This document shows, piece by piece, positions 1 through 9,249 of a stretch of 64,000 nt of DNA. The stretch is from UBA4285 sp050944355 (lineage in GTDB: Bacteria; Bacillota; Clostridia; Lachnospirales; Lachnospiraceae). Below the pieces are notes generated by a model. It made no database searches, was not told the DNA's origin, and was given only the letters and a program-made list of their open reading frames with translations. The DNA lies in contig JBMNQX010000005.1 in assembly GCA_050944355.1 (NCBI GenBank), positions 1-64,000 of the forward strand, written 5' to 3'. Made by a program: the position numbers and the translations under genes. Numbering within the stretch: the first letter of the stretch is position 1; each line of letters opens with the position of its first letter.

Positions 1-182
1 CCATCATGCATCCTCTCTGATCTTTCAAAAATCATACCACATTTTGCCGCGGAATCTTCCAAATGGCAAATCCTCCCGATAAATGTCAAATTCCGCCGAT
101 TCGCGGCAAATAAACCAAGACCGGCACCGGCGGCCTGCCGGAATACTTTTCTCCTTCCTGATGCCTTCCAGGCCGCCAATAA

Positions 183-234
183 AAATAAGAGGCTGCTGCA
201 TTCAGTGCTGAAAAAGCATTCATGCAGCAGCCTC
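183..234 (-). terminator. Rho-independent terminator of the PL8 operon
   Basis: On the minus strand a 13-bp stem (GAGGCTGCTGCAT pairing with ATGCAGCAGCCTC) is followed by TTATTTTTA. It lies just after the stop codon of the PL8 gene and should end the eight-gene glycan operon. Positions 1-182 upstream of it show no gene that I can support. Confidence 0.85.
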
Positions 235-258
235 ATCTCTTTGTATGGATCTGTTCAG

Positions 259-3200
259 TTATTGATCTTTCTCATCTTTTCTCCGTCTGAGCCATAACAG
301 GATCAGAAGTACAAGCCAGACGCCGGCCACAAGCAGGATGATAAACAGAATGCCTGTTCCATGACTGACTGTCAGGGTGCGGTATTCTCCTGTCTCACTC
401 TGCGTCTGCGTGCCTTCTTTGCCGCTGCCGGCTGACGTTGTCGTACTGCTGCCCGAGCCGGATCCTGCCGCGGCAATTTCAATGTCGTTGTCCTGTGCCG
501 TGACAGCCTCCGCTGCCGTCTGTGACTCCGCAACGGTTTCCGCGTCTGATTCAGACGCAGCGGTGCCTGCCGTATTCTCCGCCGGCGCGCTGCCTGACGC
601 ATCATCTGCCGGGGTGCTGACTGTGTCCGCCGGCTCTGTCGGAATAAATGAGCCGGATTCCCCGCCGTCTGCCGCCTGTGACGGCTGTGACACTGACGGC
701 TGAACCACTGACTTTTCCGCGTCGCCTGTGTCGGACTGCTTTGTACTTTCCGCGGCAGTTTCCGTCTTCGAACCTTCTTCCATCGAACCTTCAGGCTGCT
801 CTGTCTGAGTCTGCTTTGATTCGTTTGTGCCGGTCTCTGACGATTCGCCTGTCGGAGTTTCCGAAGGTTTCCCGGTCTCATTTGCCGTCGTAGTTTCTGA
901 CGGTGCTTCAGTCGGCTTTTCGGTCGGCTTCTCAGTCGTGGTCTCGCTCGGCTTTTCCGTCGGTGTTTCAGTCGGCTTTTCAGTCGGTTTCTCCGTCGGT
1001 GTTTCAGTCGGCTTTTCGGTCGGTGTTTCCGTCGGAGTTTCTGTTTCTTCCTGTTTCTTTCCGGCGGCCGCGCTCGTCTCAACGGACGCGCCGTTCAGTC
1101 CTTCGACGGATGCCGCAACTGTAATGCCGTCTTCGGCCGCATTGACTGTGGCACCGGAAGTTTCCGCATTTTCCAGCGGCTGAACATCCTCGCCGGTAAT
1201 GGAAAGCGTAATTTCACTCTGTTTCTGTGTCGGGTCCGAAACGGCTATATGGAGAACCCCCGATTCGTTCCAGATAACCACCGCCGCCGGCGCGTCACTG
1301 CTGACACTGGTGAGGCCGAATTCTTCCGGTATCTCAACCGTGCCCGCCTTCCAGAAATTGATGCCGACAGTCCCGGACGTCAGATCCGCGGCGGCCTGAA
1401 CATCACTGGTATTGACAAGTATTCTGATGCCGTTTTCTTTTGCGTAGGACTCCATCTCCTTGTCGGACTTGCCCGGAAGCAGCACATAGCTGTATGTGCC
1501 GTCCTGGACATTGGTTCCGTGAGGAAGTGCCAGACTCAGATAAGTGCCTGTCACTTCGTTGCTCTCGTCTTTCGGATATGTATTTCCGTTGATATCGCTC
1601 CACTTGCCTGTCCGGGTCTCGCGCAGAACATCGATTGTGCTGCCGTCCGGGAAGTAATATCCCGTGGCTTTTCCGGACGTATTGGCCGAGAGCCATGCCC
1701 AGTCCGCTTCTGTCTGTACTTCACCTTCTTCTGCCGCGGTCACGTTTCCGTTCACAAGCAGTGTGTTGTCAGCGTCAAGCCGGCGGTTTTCCACAATTGT
1801 CTCGGTTTCATCCCCTTCTGTCGTGGAAATGCCTGCCCCGAGCGCTACAATCTGATCGCCGAATACAAACCAGGACTTTTTGGCTTCGAGATCAGAGTAA
1901 TTCGACTTGAAGTCCTGGCCGACCGCCGCATAATCACTTCCCGTGACGGATGCGCCGCCCACCCAGTCTCTGTCATTGCTCTTGATCGAAAATCCGCTCA
2001 GAGGCTGCGTGACATGGTTTGTCGTAATGCCGTTCAGGCGCAGCGGATCAACGCTCGCCCAGTACCCGTTGTCAAACTGGGCCTGGTCCCCGATCGCCAG
2101 AGTCAGCATGCCGTCACCGGTATACCAGCCTTTCAGGTTTTCCTTGTTGCCGCTCTCTGTCGCACCGTTCCGGCTCGAGAACATGTTGATGCCCAGCGCA
2201 AAACCGTCGCCGTGAACGACCGCCTTGTCCATGCTGCCGTAAATCTTTGTGTAAATCTCATTGTCTTCCGGAATACTGTCGTCCGCCAGCAGCTTCTTTG
2301 CCATGATCAGCGAAGAGAAACGGAGCTTTCCGTAATAAGCGTCCGGATCATAGGCCACGCCGAGTTTTACCTGCGTCTTCGCAAAGGACAATATCTTGTC
2401 CTGATATTGTTCCGGGGCATTCGCGGCAAGCGTAAGAATCGCATCCATTGCGTACCGGCCTGTCGTGATTGTGCTCCGATTGTACCGCGAAACGCTGCGG
2501 CCCTGGACCATGTCGAAAATGCCGCCGTCCGCGTAGAGCGGCCGGAATGCGTTCAGAATCCATTCGTAAATGATATCCGGGTCCGCGCCCGACGCCCACG
2601 GTGTGTTGTTGGTCAGCGAGGCGATCTGAGTCACGCCGCGGAGCATCTCAACGCCATAGGCGCCGTTGTACCCGAAGTTGCCGTGCTGTTTATACGAACC
2701 GTCCTCGTAGAATCCCTCGCCGCTCGTCACATACTTCAGACTGTCATCCAGCGTCGCCGAGGCGTTGAGAAGCCTGGTGGGATCGCTGCCGAGCAGGCCG
2801 TTCAGAGCATTGATCAGGGCCAGATCCGTTTTGTTGGCGGCCGTCGCGGTATAGACATATCCGCGTCCGTCACTGCCGCGCATCCAGCAGTAGCCGGAAT
2901 CCGGCGCCAGCAGGCTGATGAGATCTGACAGCTGCGTTCTCTCGTTCTCTGAGAGATCGTCATACAGCAGAACCCCCGCCGTCACAAGAGACTTCGGCAC
3001 ACCGATCGACCAGTCCCACCAATTGGCGTAGACTTTGTCCTGATAGGAATAAACACTCGGAAATCCTGTCTGCAGATATGAAAGACAGAACAGAATATCA
3101 TTCTTCAGGCTTTCGCTGTGATAATATCCGCCGCACCCTTCAGACGCATACGCCAGAGCCATATCTTTGATCCGGCCGGCCAGTTTCGTCAGTTCGCTGC

Positions 3201-6200
3201 TGCCGTCGGTATTGGATGACCCTTTTGTCCAGTCGAGCTGATTGTCGATGTCGTCGAAAAGATTCGTTCCCTTTCCGGCGTCCCGGTTCAGATGGGACAG
3301 GGCTGTTTCCGCATTTGCCATGTATTGATCCATGACAGCCCGGTACTGTTCGTCGTTCTTGTCGGGCATCGAATTTCCGGTCTGACCGTCGGCAAATGTT
3401 TCCCGGATGGAATCCAGCGCCTGTTCTTCTTCCTCCGTCAGCTCTCTGTACGAGAACTTTGCGGTAAATGTTTTTCCGGCGGCGCCGCTTGTATTGACCA
3501 CAAGTTTCGCGCCGCTCTCATCCGTCGTCACCGACACGCCGTCATCGGCTTCGATGAGCTGCAGTCCGTTTCCGTAAACCCTGAATGTCAGAGAGCTGTT
3601 GATCTGATGTACGTCGCACATGCCGACCGTCATGGTGTGGGTGTCTTCGTCTTTTACGATCGTCACCGCGCCCTTTACGGCCGCGACTTCTCCGACTCTG
3701 ATTTCCCGGTTCTGATCGCCCCAGAACAGATAGCCGGACGCGCCGGCTTTCCGGTCACGGACCGCCTGAACCATGCTGCTGTTGCAGATGATTTCGATGT
3801 CAGGCGACTCAGAATATGCTTTCGTATCGCTTTCCGTCATGCCCGGCAGCAATACATAGCTGTAGTACTCTTTTTTATAGGATGACAGGCTGTTGTTCAC
3901 ATTGCTGCCATGCGGCACGGCAAGACTCACATACTCCCGTGTGACCGGTGTGCTGTCTGTTCCCGCCGAGCCGTTGATGTCGCTGTAAGCGCCCGTTCTG
4001 GACTCTCTCAGGACACTCAGGCTGCTTCCGCCCGGGAAGTAATACCCGACGGCATCCGTATCGGTGTTTCCTGCCAGCCATGCCCAGTGGGCGTCATCAA
4101 ACGAAGCGGACTCGCCGGCTGTGCTGACCGCTTCCGCGCCGTCTACCACGAGCGGATTGTTTCCGGTTACTTTCTTGTTTTCTACAATAGTCTCCGTTGT
4201 GCGGGACGCGTCAATGCCCCTGACAGATCCCATCGCCACAATTTCATTGTCGAACACGAACCACGCCTTGTGGGCATTGAGGCTCGGGTTGTCTGAAGAT
4301 GCATAGTTTTGGAAATTCATGGCGACGCTCATATAAGGGCCGACTGCGGCGCCGCCGTTAAAGTTTGCGTTTCCGGTGTAATTGCCCCAGTTTTTCAGCG
4401 TCCAGGTGCTGTGGTCCGTCGTGATGCCGGCAAGGCGCTGCGGATCAACGGTATTCCAGTAATTGTCGCTGTACTGCTCCGAATCACCGTTATACAGATA
4501 CGTCGCGCCGTCGCTCTGATGCCATCCGGCAGAGTTTTCCTGGTTCCCGTATTCCATGCGGCCGGTGCGCGCTGACGCGTAGCTGATGCCGAAGTCAAAG
4601 AACTCCGAGTGCGCCACGGCTTTGTCCATGCTGCCGAAAACTTTCGCATATCCGGTGTTGTCATCTGCCTGGATGACAGGATTGTCCGCAATCGACAGCG
4701 ACGCCATCATCGCGGCCGCGTTCATTCCGCTGTAATACGTATCCCGGCCCATGGCCTGCGCGCCTGCGAGCAGTTGTCCCTTGGCAAAGCTCTGCAGATC
4801 TGTTTTCCGGTCCGCCGGAGCGCTCTCTGTCAGCAGAACCACCGCCTGAAGAATTCCGCGTCCGGTTTTAAGATCACTGGAAGTGGATCTCGCGACGCCC
4901 CGTCCATTTACCATGTCGAAGAAAGCTCCGTCGGCAAACAGCGGGCGGATGCCGTTCCAGATCCAGTCGTACACGACGCGGGTTTCGGATTCGTCAATGC
5001 TGTAATCCGTTCCCGCCGTGATATAAATCAGCTTTTCGACGCCGTTCAGCAGCGTCGCGCCGTATCCGCCGGTGTAGGCAAGATTTGTGTGCTGGATGAA
5101 GGAGCCGTCCGCATAGATGCCCTCGCCCGCATTCACCACACTGACAATCTGCGGGAACGTCGCTGTGCCGGCTGTCACGGCCTGCGGATCTGAGCACGCC
5201 ACGCCGCGCAGCAGCGAGACAAGGCTCGTGTCTGCGAGATTGGCGCCGGTCATGTTCATTTTTCCGGCCGCGCCTTTTACCTTGTAGACGTAAGACGGAT
5301 CTTCATTAAAATGCGCCAGAGCGGCCGCCTCTTCTTCGAGAAGCTCCGGGCTCATTTCGTCGTGCATCAGAATGACCGTGTCCGCCAGGCTCTTCGGAAT
5401 CGAAATCCACCAGTGATACCAGTTGCCGAACATCGCCTGATTGTCGAGCGTCTCGTTGTAAAAGTGCGTGTACGCCCATTCCATCGCATACAGAATATCC
5501 TGCTTCAGATCAGCGTTCTGGTAATATCCGCTGCCTTTCATGCTGTACGAAACAGCCATCGCCTCAATGCGGCCCATGGCCGTCGAAAAGGCCACACTGT
5601 CATCCGATTTCGTGCTGTTTCCGGCGCTGCTCTTCTTCGCCGCAAAGTCAAGATCAAGATCCGTAAAGAGCTGTTTGTCGTCATCCCTGACAAATGTATC
5701 CAGGGCCGCCTTTGTCTCTTCATCCTGACGGCTCACGACAGACTGCACAAGTTCGCCTGTCGAATCGCCTTTCCAGTACGAATTCCCCGTGAGGCGCTCA
5801 GTCCAGCGCTGCCGCATAGAATCAAAGACGGCCTCCTGCTCCGCCGACAGAACGGTCACTTTGCATTCGGCTTTGTTGTCTTCGCCAAGGGCGGCTGTGA
5901 TGACCGCCTTGCCGACGCTCTTCGCCGTCACGGTGCCATTCCCGTCAACCGCGGCAATACTGTCATCGGAACTCGTCCAAGTCAGTTCCGCGCCGGCCTG
6001 GGCATCTGTCGTGAGAGTTTTCGTCTGACTGGTCAGCAGAAAAATCGAGCTCTCGTTCATGTGAATCGCCGGAGCTTTTTCCGTGATTCTGATCGAGTCA
6101 ATCCACACGTCTCCTGTCGTCCCGACAGCGGAGAATATCTCAATTTTGAGATTTCCGTTATTATTTGTCTTGTCTTTCGTCGAGGCGTCGTACACCGACT

Positions 6201-7026
6201 GTATGTCCGTCAGAGGCATTTCTACGTCGACGAAATCGTCCGTGCTCCCGCCCGGAATATCAACGGATGTCAGGAAAATATTTCCTTTGTCGCTGATCTG
6301 CGTGCGGGCCTGCAGTTTGCTCAGGTTCTGCTTTTTTACGCGGAGCGTCAGGACATACTCTTTGCTGTAGTCCAGCCCCTGAACCGAGCTTGCGATGACC
6401 AGGCGTGCCTTTGCGTCTTCACTGTGAAGATGAATTGCCTTGCCGCCGGTGTAAGAACTGTCCGATACGACTTCCCAGTACGTCGTGCTGTAGCTCGCCG
6501 GCGCGTTGGCGATCCAGATCGAATTCCAGCCTGACGGAACCTGCGCGTTTTTCCAGGCTTTTTTCACGTTTCCGTTCGTGCTGGTGATGACATCCGAAAA
6601 ATCATCCTGCCAGAAGGCTTCCGATTCGGCCTGCAGGGCCGCCCGCACCGGCTTTGGCACCGCTGATGTTTCCGCGGCCTCAGTCGTGGCCGGCGCCGAA
6701 GTCGTCGGGGCGGCCGTTTCTGCAGTTGTCGCGGCAGCCGTTTCTGTGGCCGCCGCCGTGGCCGGTTCCGTCACCGTCTCTTCACCCGTCTCTGCGGCCG
6801 CCGTCGTGACCGGCTGCGAAACCGCCTCCGTTGACGGTTCTGTGGCGATGCCCACAGTTGTTTCCCCGGCATTTGTCCCGCCTGCCGCTGATGCCGTCTG
6901 CGTCACAGCTGCCGCGGATGTCTCCGCGGCCGGCTGCGCCACTTCACTGCCGGCCCAGACAGGCATACAGGAAAATGCTATCATCGCAGCAGCCATGGCT
7001 GCCGCTGCCCGTTTCCGTAGTCTCAT
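259..7026 (-). CDS. Giant membrane-anchored tandem PL8 polysaccharide lyase
   Basis: This 2255-residue surface enzyme should cleave glycosaminoglycans (hyaluronan or chondroitin type) by beta-elimination to unsaturated disaccharides. Order of parts: signal peptide (about 1-26), Ala/Thr-rich linker to about 135, a beta-sandwich carbohydrate-binding-like region (about 136-315), a BIG_2 Ig-like domain (about 325-395), a first PL8 domain (about 400-1190), a second PL8 domain (about 1195-1870), a Thr/Pro/Glu stalk with KPTE repeats, one transmembrane helix (about 2224-2244) and a basic tail. Both lyase domains keep the PL8 catalytic signature: the Asn in GNWYHWW or ANWWDWSIGVP, His and Tyr spaced nine apart in QHTNLAYTGGYG or QHGNFGYNGAYG, and the Arg pair in NGRGVAR or QGRSVSR. 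No LPXTG is present, so anchoring is by the C-terminal helix. The start has a GGAGGG site 5 nt upstream. Known PL8 enzymes normally carry one catalytic domain; the exact substrate is inferred. Confidence 0.88.
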   Translation of the reverse strand: MRLRKRAAAAMAAAMIAFSCMPVWAGSEVAQPAAETSAAAVTQTASAAGGTNAGETTVGIATEPSTEAVSQPVTTAAAETGEETVTEPATAAATETAAATTAETAAPTTSAPATTEAAETSAVPKPVRAALQAESEAFWQDDFSDVITSTNGNVKKAWKNAQVPSGWNSIWIANAPASYSTTYWEVVSDSSYTGGKAIHLHSEDAKARLVIASSVQGLDYSKEYVLTLRVKKQNLSKLQARTQISDKGNIFLTSVDIPGGSTDDFVDVEMPLTDIQSVYDASTKDKTNNNGNLKIEIFSAVGTTGDVWIDSIRITEKAPAIHMNESSIFLLTSQTKTLTTDAQAGAELTWTSSDDSIAAVDGNGTVTAKSVGKAVITAALGEDNKAECKVTVLSAEQEAVFDSMRQRWTERLTGNSYWKGDSTGELVQSVVSRQDEETKAALDTFVRDDDKQLFTDLDLDFAAKKSSAGNSTKSDDSVAFSTAMGRIEAMAVSYSMKGSGYYQNADLKQDILYAMEWAYTHFYNETLDNQAMFGNWYHWWISIPKSLADTVILMHDEMSPELLEEEAAALAHFNEDPSYVYKVKGAAGKMNMTGANLADTSLVSLLRGVACSDPQAVTAGTATFPQIVSVVNAGEGIYADGSFIQHTNLAYTGGYGATLLNGVEKLIYITAGTDYSIDESETRVVYDWIWNGIRPLFADGAFFDMVNGRGVARSTSSDLKTGRGILQAVVLLTESAPADRKTDLQSFAKGQLLAGAQAMGRDTYYSGMNAAAMMASLSIADNPVIQADDNTGYAKVFGSMDKAVAHSEFFDFGISYASARTGRMEYGNQENSAGWHQSDGATYLYNGDSEQYSDNYWNTVDPQRLAGITTDHSTWTLKNWGNYTGNANFNGGAAVGPYMSVAMNFQNYASSDNPSLNAHKAWFVFDNEIVAMGSVRGIDASRTTETIVENKKVTGNNPLVVDGAEAVSTAGESASFDDAHWAWLAGNTDTDAVGYYFPGGSSLSVLRESRTGAYSDINGSAGTDSTPVTREYVSLAVPHGSNVNNSLSSYKKEYYSYVLLPGMTESDTKAYSESPDIEIICNSSMVQAVRDRKAGASGYLFWGDQNREIRVGEVAAVKGAVTIVKDEDTHTMTVGMCDVHQINSSLTFRVYGNGLQLIEADDGVSVTTDESGAKLVVNTSGAAGKTFTAKFSYRELTEEEEQALDSIRETFADGQTGNSMPDKNDEQYRAVMDQYMANAETALSHLNRDAGKGTNLFDDIDNQLDWTKGSSNTDGSSELTKLAGRIKDMALAYASEGCGGYYHSESLKNDILFCLSYLQTGFPSVYSYQDKVYANWWDWSIGVPKSLVTAGVLLYDDLSENERTQLSDLISLLAPDSGYCWMRGSDGRGYVYTATAANKTDLALINALNGLLGSDPTRLLNASATLDDSLKYVTSGEGFYEDGSYKQHGNFGYNGAYGVEMLRGVTQIASLTNNTPWASGADPDIIYEWILNAFRPLYADGGIFDMVQGRSVSRYNRSTITTGRYAMDAILTLAANAPEQYQDKILSFAKTQVKLGVAYDPDAYYGKLRFSSLIMAKKLLADDSIPEDNEIYTKIYGSMDKAVVHGDGFALGINMFSSRNGATESGNKENLKGWYTGDGMLTLAIGDQAQFDNGYWASVDPLRLNGITTNHVTQPLSGFSIKSNDRDWVGGASVTGSDYAAVGQDFKSNYSDLEAKKSWFVFGDQIVALGAGISTTEGDETETIVENRRLDADNTLLVNGNVTAAEEGEVQTEADWAWLSANTSGKATGYYFPDGSTIDVLRETRTGKWSDINGNTYPKDESNEVTGTYLSLALPHGTNVQDGTYSYVLLPGKSDKEMESYAKENGIRILVNTSDVQAAADLTSGTVGINFWKAGTVEIPEEFGLTSVSSDAPAAVVIWNESGVLHIAVSDPTQKQSEITLSITGEDVQPLENAETSGATVNAAEDGITVAASVEGLNGASVETSAAAGKKQEETETPTETPTEKPTETPTEKPTEKPTETPTEKPSETTTEKPTEKPTEAPSETTTANETGKPSETPTGESSETGTNESKQTQTEQPEGSMEEGSKTETAAESTKQSDTGDAEKSVVQPSVSQPSQAADGGESGSFIPTEPADTVSTPADDASGSAPAENTAGTAASESDAETVAESQTAAEAVTAQDNDIEIAAAGSGSGSSTTTSAGSGKEGTQTQSETGEYRTLTVSHGTGILFIILLVAGVWLVLLILLWLRRRKDEKDQ
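903..1042 (-). repeat. Coding repeats of the PL8 stalk (T-P/E-K-P-T-E units)
   Basis: Imperfect tandem coding repeats encode TPTEKPTE-like units near residues 1995-2040 of the PL8 protein. They form an extended, probably rigid or glycosylatable spacer between the catalytic part and the membrane helix. Such repeats can change copy number by slippage, so stalk length may vary between strains. Confidence 0.8.
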
Positions 7027-7040
7027 GCTTTCCCTCCAAA

Positions 7041-7056
7041 ACGCAGAATTCTGCGT
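7041..7056. other. Perfect 16-bp palindrome upstream of the PL8 start
   Basis: ACGCAGAATTCTGCGT is a perfect palindrome in the 35-bp gap between the GH112 stop and the PL8 ribosome binding site. In mRNA it could fold as a 6-bp stem with an AAUU loop followed by UUU, next to the GGAGGG site. It could be a protein-binding site or a small processing or attenuating hairpin. Its role is unknown. Confidence 0.5.
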
Positions 7057-7061
7057 CCCTC

Positions 7062-9230
7062 TCAGCTCTGTTTAAACCACCTGATTTCATTCGCCTCAAG
7101 ATGAAGCGGGAAACTGTCCGTGTCCGTGTATACGGTTGTGTCCTGCGGTTCATAGGTGTTGTTCACGACGCAGAATTTGCCGTTCTTCACATAGGCGTGC
7201 ACGTCAACCCGGCAGTTGTCGGAAAACCATGTGTGGAGCATATTTTCCGAATGCGACGCCCAGAGAATCGCGCGCTGCAGAACGCGGGAATTCTCAAAGC
7301 TGTACGGCAGACCGCTGATGTAGACACCCCGGCCGCGGCCGTATTCATTTACGGCCATCTGCACTTCCTTGTCCCGCTGAATGAGAACCTCAGCGCCTTT
7401 CAGCGCATAAATGCTCTTTTTTTCCTCACCGAAGTCCACATCGTGGTCCGTGCAGTCTTCCAGAATGAAGTGGTCTCTGTGTTCCTCCCAGTTATATTTG
7501 TCATACCCGAGCGTAAAGCCGGTCTCTTTTTCGACGCCCAGCACGGCCGCCAGCTGCAGGAAACGCCCCTGGTACTGATGGCCGCCCGGTTCTCCGACGC
7601 CGATCAGGCCGCCGCCGCGCCATACAAATCCTTTGACGGCCGCCGAGATGTCCGGGTCTTCCCAGACGGCGCCGCCGGTGTGCGCAGTGTCCGCGTCGCC
7701 GACATTCACGAGAACATCGATCTTGTCCAGAATCGAAGGGTCCTCTTTTATGTCGTCAAAACTGATGAACTTCACGTCAAACGGCGCGCCGGAAAGGATC
7801 TCGATGACGCCGGCGTAGCTGTAGTTCTGCTTCTGATACAGCGCGTGATGCACCATGTGACAACCCCAGGAGCGCTGTTTTCCCCAGCTGTTTAGTACCG
7901 CCACGGTTTTGGCGCAGTACGGCGTCGTCCCTTTGATGTTCTTGTAGAGCTCCCGGAATTCCCGGCACACGCTCTCCACGTAGTCCACAAAATCCGGGAA
8001 CTGGCTCGCCAGCTTGATATATCCGCCGTAGCCGATCCTATCGATCGGGCTCCGCAGAATCGCGCGGCGCGCCGTCACCCAGTTTTCCTTCGCCTCGCGG
8101 ACCGGGTCGCCGCCCGGATGAAACACATCCGGGAAGAAATACGGCAGAAATCTTCCTTCCGTGCAGCGCACGCCCGGGATATCCGAAATCAGACGCAGCG
8201 TGCTGCCATTTCCCACGCTGCCGACGATCGCGTCGACGCCGGACTGCTGAAATTCCGGCATGTACGGCTCACAGCCGATCCAGTGATCGCCCAGAAACAT
8301 CATGGCCTCTTTGCCGTACTCGTGGACAATGTCTGTCATTTCGCGCATCAGACCGGCCACCTCGCGGCGCTGAAACGCCATGAAGTCCTTGTATTCCTGG
8401 CTCGGAACGCGGTACTGGCAGTTGTAATATCCCTGGTCAATGATAAATTCCGGCCGGAAACGATATCCGGCCTCTTTCTCGAACTTTTCAAGAATGTACG
8501 GCGACACGGACGCGGAATAGCCGTACCAGTCGACGTACTTTTCGCGCCTGAGTTCGTCAAAGACAAGCGTGAACAGATGGAAGAACGTCGTAAACCGCAC
8601 GACATCGACATACGGGTGAGACTCGAGGTAATCCCGCAGTCTCTTCATGGTAAATGCGCGGGTTTTCGGCTGGCGCACGTCAAACGGGATCTGATGTTCC
8701 ACGCCCTTCCAGTTGTTGATGACCGAATTGTACATATGGACCGGATCCCAGATCAGATAGGCGAGAAAACTGACGGTGTACTCGTGGAAACTCTCCGGTT
8801 CCGGTATCGCGACGCTCTCTGACGCGGGATCATAGTTCCATGCGTCCGGCGGCAGAACGTTTCCCGTCGAGCGGTCAACGACCTCCCACCAGCGCCGGAT
8901 GTCATCGTGATCATTGACCTCCATCAGCTCGCGGCTGATCCCGGTCATGAGCGGAATGGAAAGCGGTCCGTCAGACGCCGTGTGAAATGGCGTCATCAAG
9001 TAGCACTGCTGTCTCTCATCCGGATTTTCATGAGCCCATTTGTTGTCTTTGCGGGTCGTGTAATACGTGGCGTAGATTTTTGCGCCCGTATTCTCAAGCT
9101 CCGCCGGGAACTCCGTCCCGTCGCAGTCGCGAAGAGCGTCGGCGCCCCAGCGTTTCATGAGTTCCAGGGTTTCCGGCACGGCATCGACATCCGTCGGGAT
9201 TGTCACGCGGCCTTTGATTTCATTTGTCAT
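7062..9230 (-). CDS. GH112 beta-1,3-galactosyl-N-acetylhexosamine phosphorylase
   Basis: This cytoplasmic enzyme of 722 residues, the usual family length, phosphorolyses Gal-beta-1,3-GalNAc (mucin core 1) or Gal-beta-1,3-GlcNAc (lacto-N-biose) to galactose 1-phosphate and the free N-acetylhexosamine. It reads as GH112 over its whole length: the N-terminal GRVTIPTDVD and RWGADALRDCDGTEFP segment, the WEVVDRSTG and YTVSFLAYLIWDPVHMYN region, the GDHWIGCEPY barrel segment, and the C-terminal VGEPGGHQYQGRFLQLA glutamine-amidotransferase-like portion. No signal peptide is present. A GAGGTAAAG site precedes the ATG. It lies 19 nt after the MFS transporter gene in the operon. Which hexosamine it prefers cannot be told from sequence. 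Confidence 0.93.
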   Translation of the reverse strand: MTNEIKGRVTIPTDVDAVPETLELMKRWGADALRDCDGTEFPAELENTGAKIYATYYTTRKDNKWAHENPDERQQCYLMTPFHTASDGPLSIPLMTGISRELMEVNDHDDIRRWWEVVDRSTGNVLPPDAWNYDPASESVAIPEPESFHEYTVSFLAYLIWDPVHMYNSVINNWKGVEHQIPFDVRQPKTRAFTMKRLRDYLESHPYVDVVRFTTFFHLFTLVFDELRREKYVDWYGYSASVSPYILEKFEKEAGYRFRPEFIIDQGYYNCQYRVPSQEYKDFMAFQRREVAGLMREMTDIVHEYGKEAMMFLGDHWIGCEPYMPEFQQSGVDAIVGSVGNGSTLRLISDIPGVRCTEGRFLPYFFPDVFHPGGDPVREAKENWVTARRAILRSPIDRIGYGGYIKLASQFPDFVDYVESVCREFRELYKNIKGTTPYCAKTVAVLNSWGKQRSWGCHMVHHALYQKQNYSYAGVIEILSGAPFDVKFISFDDIKEDPSILDKIDVLVNVGDADTAHTGGAVWEDPDISAAVKGFVWRGGGLIGVGEPGGHQYQGRFLQLAAVLGVEKETGFTLGYDKYNWEEHRDHFILEDCTDHDVDFGEEKKSIYALKGAEVLIQRDKEVQMAVNEYGRGRGVYISGLPYSFENSRVLQRAILWASHSENMLHTWFSDNCRVDVHAYVKNGKFCVVNNTYEPQDTTVYTDTDSFPLHLEANEIRWFKQS

Positions 9231-9249
9231 CTGCTTTACCTCTTTTATT

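Noticed and set aside
259..420. LPXTG sortase signal at the PL8 C terminus
   Set aside because: The last residues show a hydrophobic helix and basic tail, but no LPXTG-like pentapeptide before it.
1249..2928. Long plus-strand open frame (559 codons) opposite the PL8 gene
   Set aside because: It is the antisense shadow of a well-supported PL8 domain, with Arg/Val-rich composition and no ribosome binding site or family match.
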